Shown here: positions 62,604 through 64,000 of the stretch, in pieces
Position numbering within the stretch: the first letter of the stretch is position 1
How the letters are laid out: every line of letters begins with the position of its first letter
Assembly (NCBI GenBank): GCA_963834715.1
Contig: CAWIDE010000019.1
Coordinates: forward strand, 170,082 to 234,081
Length of the DNA stretch: 64,000 nucleotides
DNA from: CAVSUZ01 sp963834715
Lineage (GTDB): Bacteria > Pseudomonadota > Alphaproteobacteria > Acetobacterales > Acetobacteraceae
Direction: 5' to 3'
The notes under the pieces: generated by a model
The model's input: the letters and a program-made list of their open reading frames with translations, nothing else
Databases searched by the model: none
Told to the model about the DNA's origin: nothing
Made by a program: the position numbers and the translations under genes

Positions 62604-63838
62604 GCCGGCCTGCGAAGCGGAACGATATCCGCACACGGTATTTCGCCCGCTAGAAAGGCCACATGTGCCTGCCACCGCTCTATCGCGGCAATGATCTCCG
62701 GCGCATAGTCGTGCACGTCATAGGTCCGCTCGAGCGCAGTCCGCCCGCTGACGTGATTGAGCGCACTTTCAGCATGGGCTGCGAGCACACCTAGTTTGGC
62801 CATGCCGGTCCGGCAGGTCCGGCGCAGGTCGTGCATCGTCCATGAAGTAACATTAGAAAGCTTATCGAGTGCTTCCTTTATGCCGCTGATCCCACTTAGC
62901 GGCGAGCCCTTGATTCGGCCCAATAGCCTGTGATCCGCGGCGGGCATTGGGCCAGGCAGCAGGTTAGTAAGTTCATCCAATAGTATCGGATGCAAGGGCA
63001 AGGTGATAGCGCGCTTGTTCTTCGCCCGTGAGGCCGGGATGGTCCAGCGCCTTGCCGCAAGATCAAGCTCGCCCATGGCGATCCCCGCGGCCTCGGAAAC
63101 CCGGCATCCTGTCAAGATTAAGAGCCGAACAAAGCAACGAGGCTTCGCTGCGAGATGCGTGCTCGCGTCCCAGACACGCCGCAGCTCATCATCATCAAGC
63201 ACGCGCTGGCGCGGAGCAACTTTCGGAGCAATCTGCGTCAGGCCCTTTCGGGGTAGCGGAAAAGTTTCAATCCAACCGTGCGCCTCTGCGTAACCGAGAA
63301 AAGCGGACGCAAGCTGATAAAGCCACGTAGCGGTAGCCGGCCGTTTCGCTCGGTGAGCTGCGATCAGACCGGTCCAGTCCTGCCGCGTAGTCTCCCGGAG
63401 TGGTCGCTTGCCGAGTGAGGGTTCAATAAACCTGCTGCAAAGCCGCTCGATTTCAGCAGCATAGCGCGGCGACCACGTAGGTGCCTTTGCGTCCCGCCAG
63501 AGCCTGAGACAGGAGGCAACAGTCGGTAACGCTAACCGGTCCTCCCGCTCCGCCCGCGCCGCCTGCCTCTCCGCGACCGGGTCCCCGCCTTTGGCGATCT
63601 CGCCGAGAAGAATGCGTGCCTGCTGGCGCGCGGCCTTGATGCCAATAGTCGGCCACTGACCGATGCTGGGCCGGGTGCGTTTGCCATCACGGGTCCGAGT
63701 ATGCACGGACCAGCTCGCCGTTCCGCTCGCGGTTACCCGGATTGCCAGCCCGGGGACCACCGCATCACGCAACTCGATGCGCCCGCGCTGGGGTGGGCGC
63801 AGTGCACGCAGGAAGGCATCGGTCAGCTCGACTCGCAT
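62600..63838 (-). CDS. Tyrosine recombinase (integrase) of an integrative element
   Basis: A 412-residue integrase from ATG 63838. An N-terminal DUF4102-like arm domain (LRDAVVPGLAIRVTASGTAS) is followed by a core-binding domain and the catalytic domain, with Arg246 in LTGCRVSEAAGI, His336 and Arg339 in WTMHDLRRT, His362 in LNHVSGRTALE and the Tyr373 nucleophile in RTYDVHDY. All catalytic residues are present. It faces the right edge of the window, so an attachment site would be expected within 63839-64000 or beyond. Confidence 0.92.
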   Translation of the reverse strand: MRVELTDAFLRALRPPQRGRIELRDAVVPGLAIRVTASGTASWSVHTRTRDGKRTRPSIGQWPTIGIKAARQQARILLGEIAKGGDPVAERQAARAEREDRLALPTVASCLRLWRDAKAPTWSPRYAAEIERLCSRFIEPSLGKRPLRETTRQDWTGLIAAHRAKRPATATWLYQLASAFLGYAEAHGWIETFPLPRKGLTQIAPKVAPRQRVLDDDELRRVWDASTHLAAKPRCFVRLLILTGCRVSEAAGIAMGELDLAARRWTIPASRAKNKRAITLPLHPILLDELTNLLPGPMPAADHRLLGRIKGSPLSGISGIKEALDKLSNVTSWTMHDLRRTCRTGMAKLGVLAAHAESALNHVSGRTALERTYDVHDYAPEIIAAIERWQAHVAFLAGEIPCADIVPLRRPA

Positions 63839-64000
63839 GTTGCTACCTTTCCGTTGGCTGGAGCTGGGGGACCGCCGGGGGACCAAAAAAGGCGCGATGC
63901 TAGGGTATCACATTGGATGGGGAGACAACCAAAGACAGTAACCGCTTGAAATAGCTCAGAGGTCATCATACAAAGGCAGGAATAGGCTCAGATTTTCTCA
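63839..64000. other. Region upstream of the integrase, no gene seen
   Basis: This edge stretch drops in GC (GGGTATCACATTGGATGGGG and further A-rich sequence) and should hold the integrase promoter. It may also hold an attachment site, but no tRNA 3' end or direct repeat could be recognised here. Confidence 0.3.

Noticed and set aside
63839..64000. tRNA gene as integrase attachment site
   Set aside because: No cloverleaf or tRNA 3' end could be recognised before the window edge.

Overview
The window is high-GC chromosomal DNA of an alphaproteobacterium. Gene content and small-protein families (DUF1127, DUF2946, OFA transporter small subunit, FdsD, REP-like intergenic repeats, the sequence style of the efflux and hydrolase genes) point to the Acetobacteraceae/Rhodospirillales; this taxonomic call is inference. 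No rRNA, tRNA or CRISPR array was seen.

Layout. 1-3846: minus-strand, translationally coupled efflux operon (FUSC, DUF1656, HlyD) followed by two small unknown genes. 3847-4678: non-coding, with a five-unit 33-bp palindromic repeat array. 4679-8045: divergent katG/oxyR with an OxyR-type box between them. 8140-13907: alpha/beta hydrolase, a decayed recombinase, a glutamine amidotransferase, MarR regulator, ClC channel and a threonine-dehydratase/EutB-like enzyme. 14178-33404: a large formate region. It holds a membrane-bound selenocysteine formate dehydrogenase (fdnGHI-fdhE-selB), an oxalate/formate-type transporter with its 33-residue partner, fdsD and fdhD, a sugar ABC cassette on the opposite strand, and the soluble NAD-dependent enzyme fdsGBA. 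33612-36178: rpsM-rpsK-rpoA-rplQ. 36722-40059: VOC protein, gamma-glutamyltransferase and ACC deaminase. 40066-42397: soxR with a divergent SDR/QueA-like pair behind a SoxR-type promoter. 42346-47984: Uma2, dehydrogenases, Rap1a-like protein, queC, a broken CoA-transferase and a ParB-like protein. 48030-52873: broken acetyltransferase and a small-molecule catabolic cluster. 53221-56927: Lrp/exporter pair and a copper cluster (DUF2946-CopC-CopD-SCO). 57011-60583: cupin, dehydrogenase remnant, a DUF1127 protein fused to a secreted repeat peptide, and a probable type I-secreted protein. 60759-64000: a mobile island with tyrosine integrase, unknown gene, HTH gene and ParB-like gene.

How the genes work together. 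The dominant theme is formate oxidation by two unrelated routes: a Tat-exported Sec enzyme feeding the quinone pool, and a cytosolic Cys-type enzyme making NADH. FdhD and FdhE serve maturation, SelB inserts selenocysteine, and an OFA-type carrier supplies substrate. Secondary themes are oxidant response (KatG/OxyR, SoxR), copper handling, and use of amino-acid-like compounds (ACC deaminase with gamma-glutamyltransferase).

A striking property is the number of broken reading frames. Single-base frameshifts, two nonsense codons and small deletions affect FUSC, katG, the hydrolase, ClC, fdnH, the QueA-like gene, the CoA-transferase, a GNAT gene, an NAD(P)-binding gene, and the HTH and ParB genes of the island. 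This is either real gene decay or residual sequencing error; the sequence alone cannot decide. The in-frame TGA of fdnG, by contrast, is a genuine selenocysteine codon.
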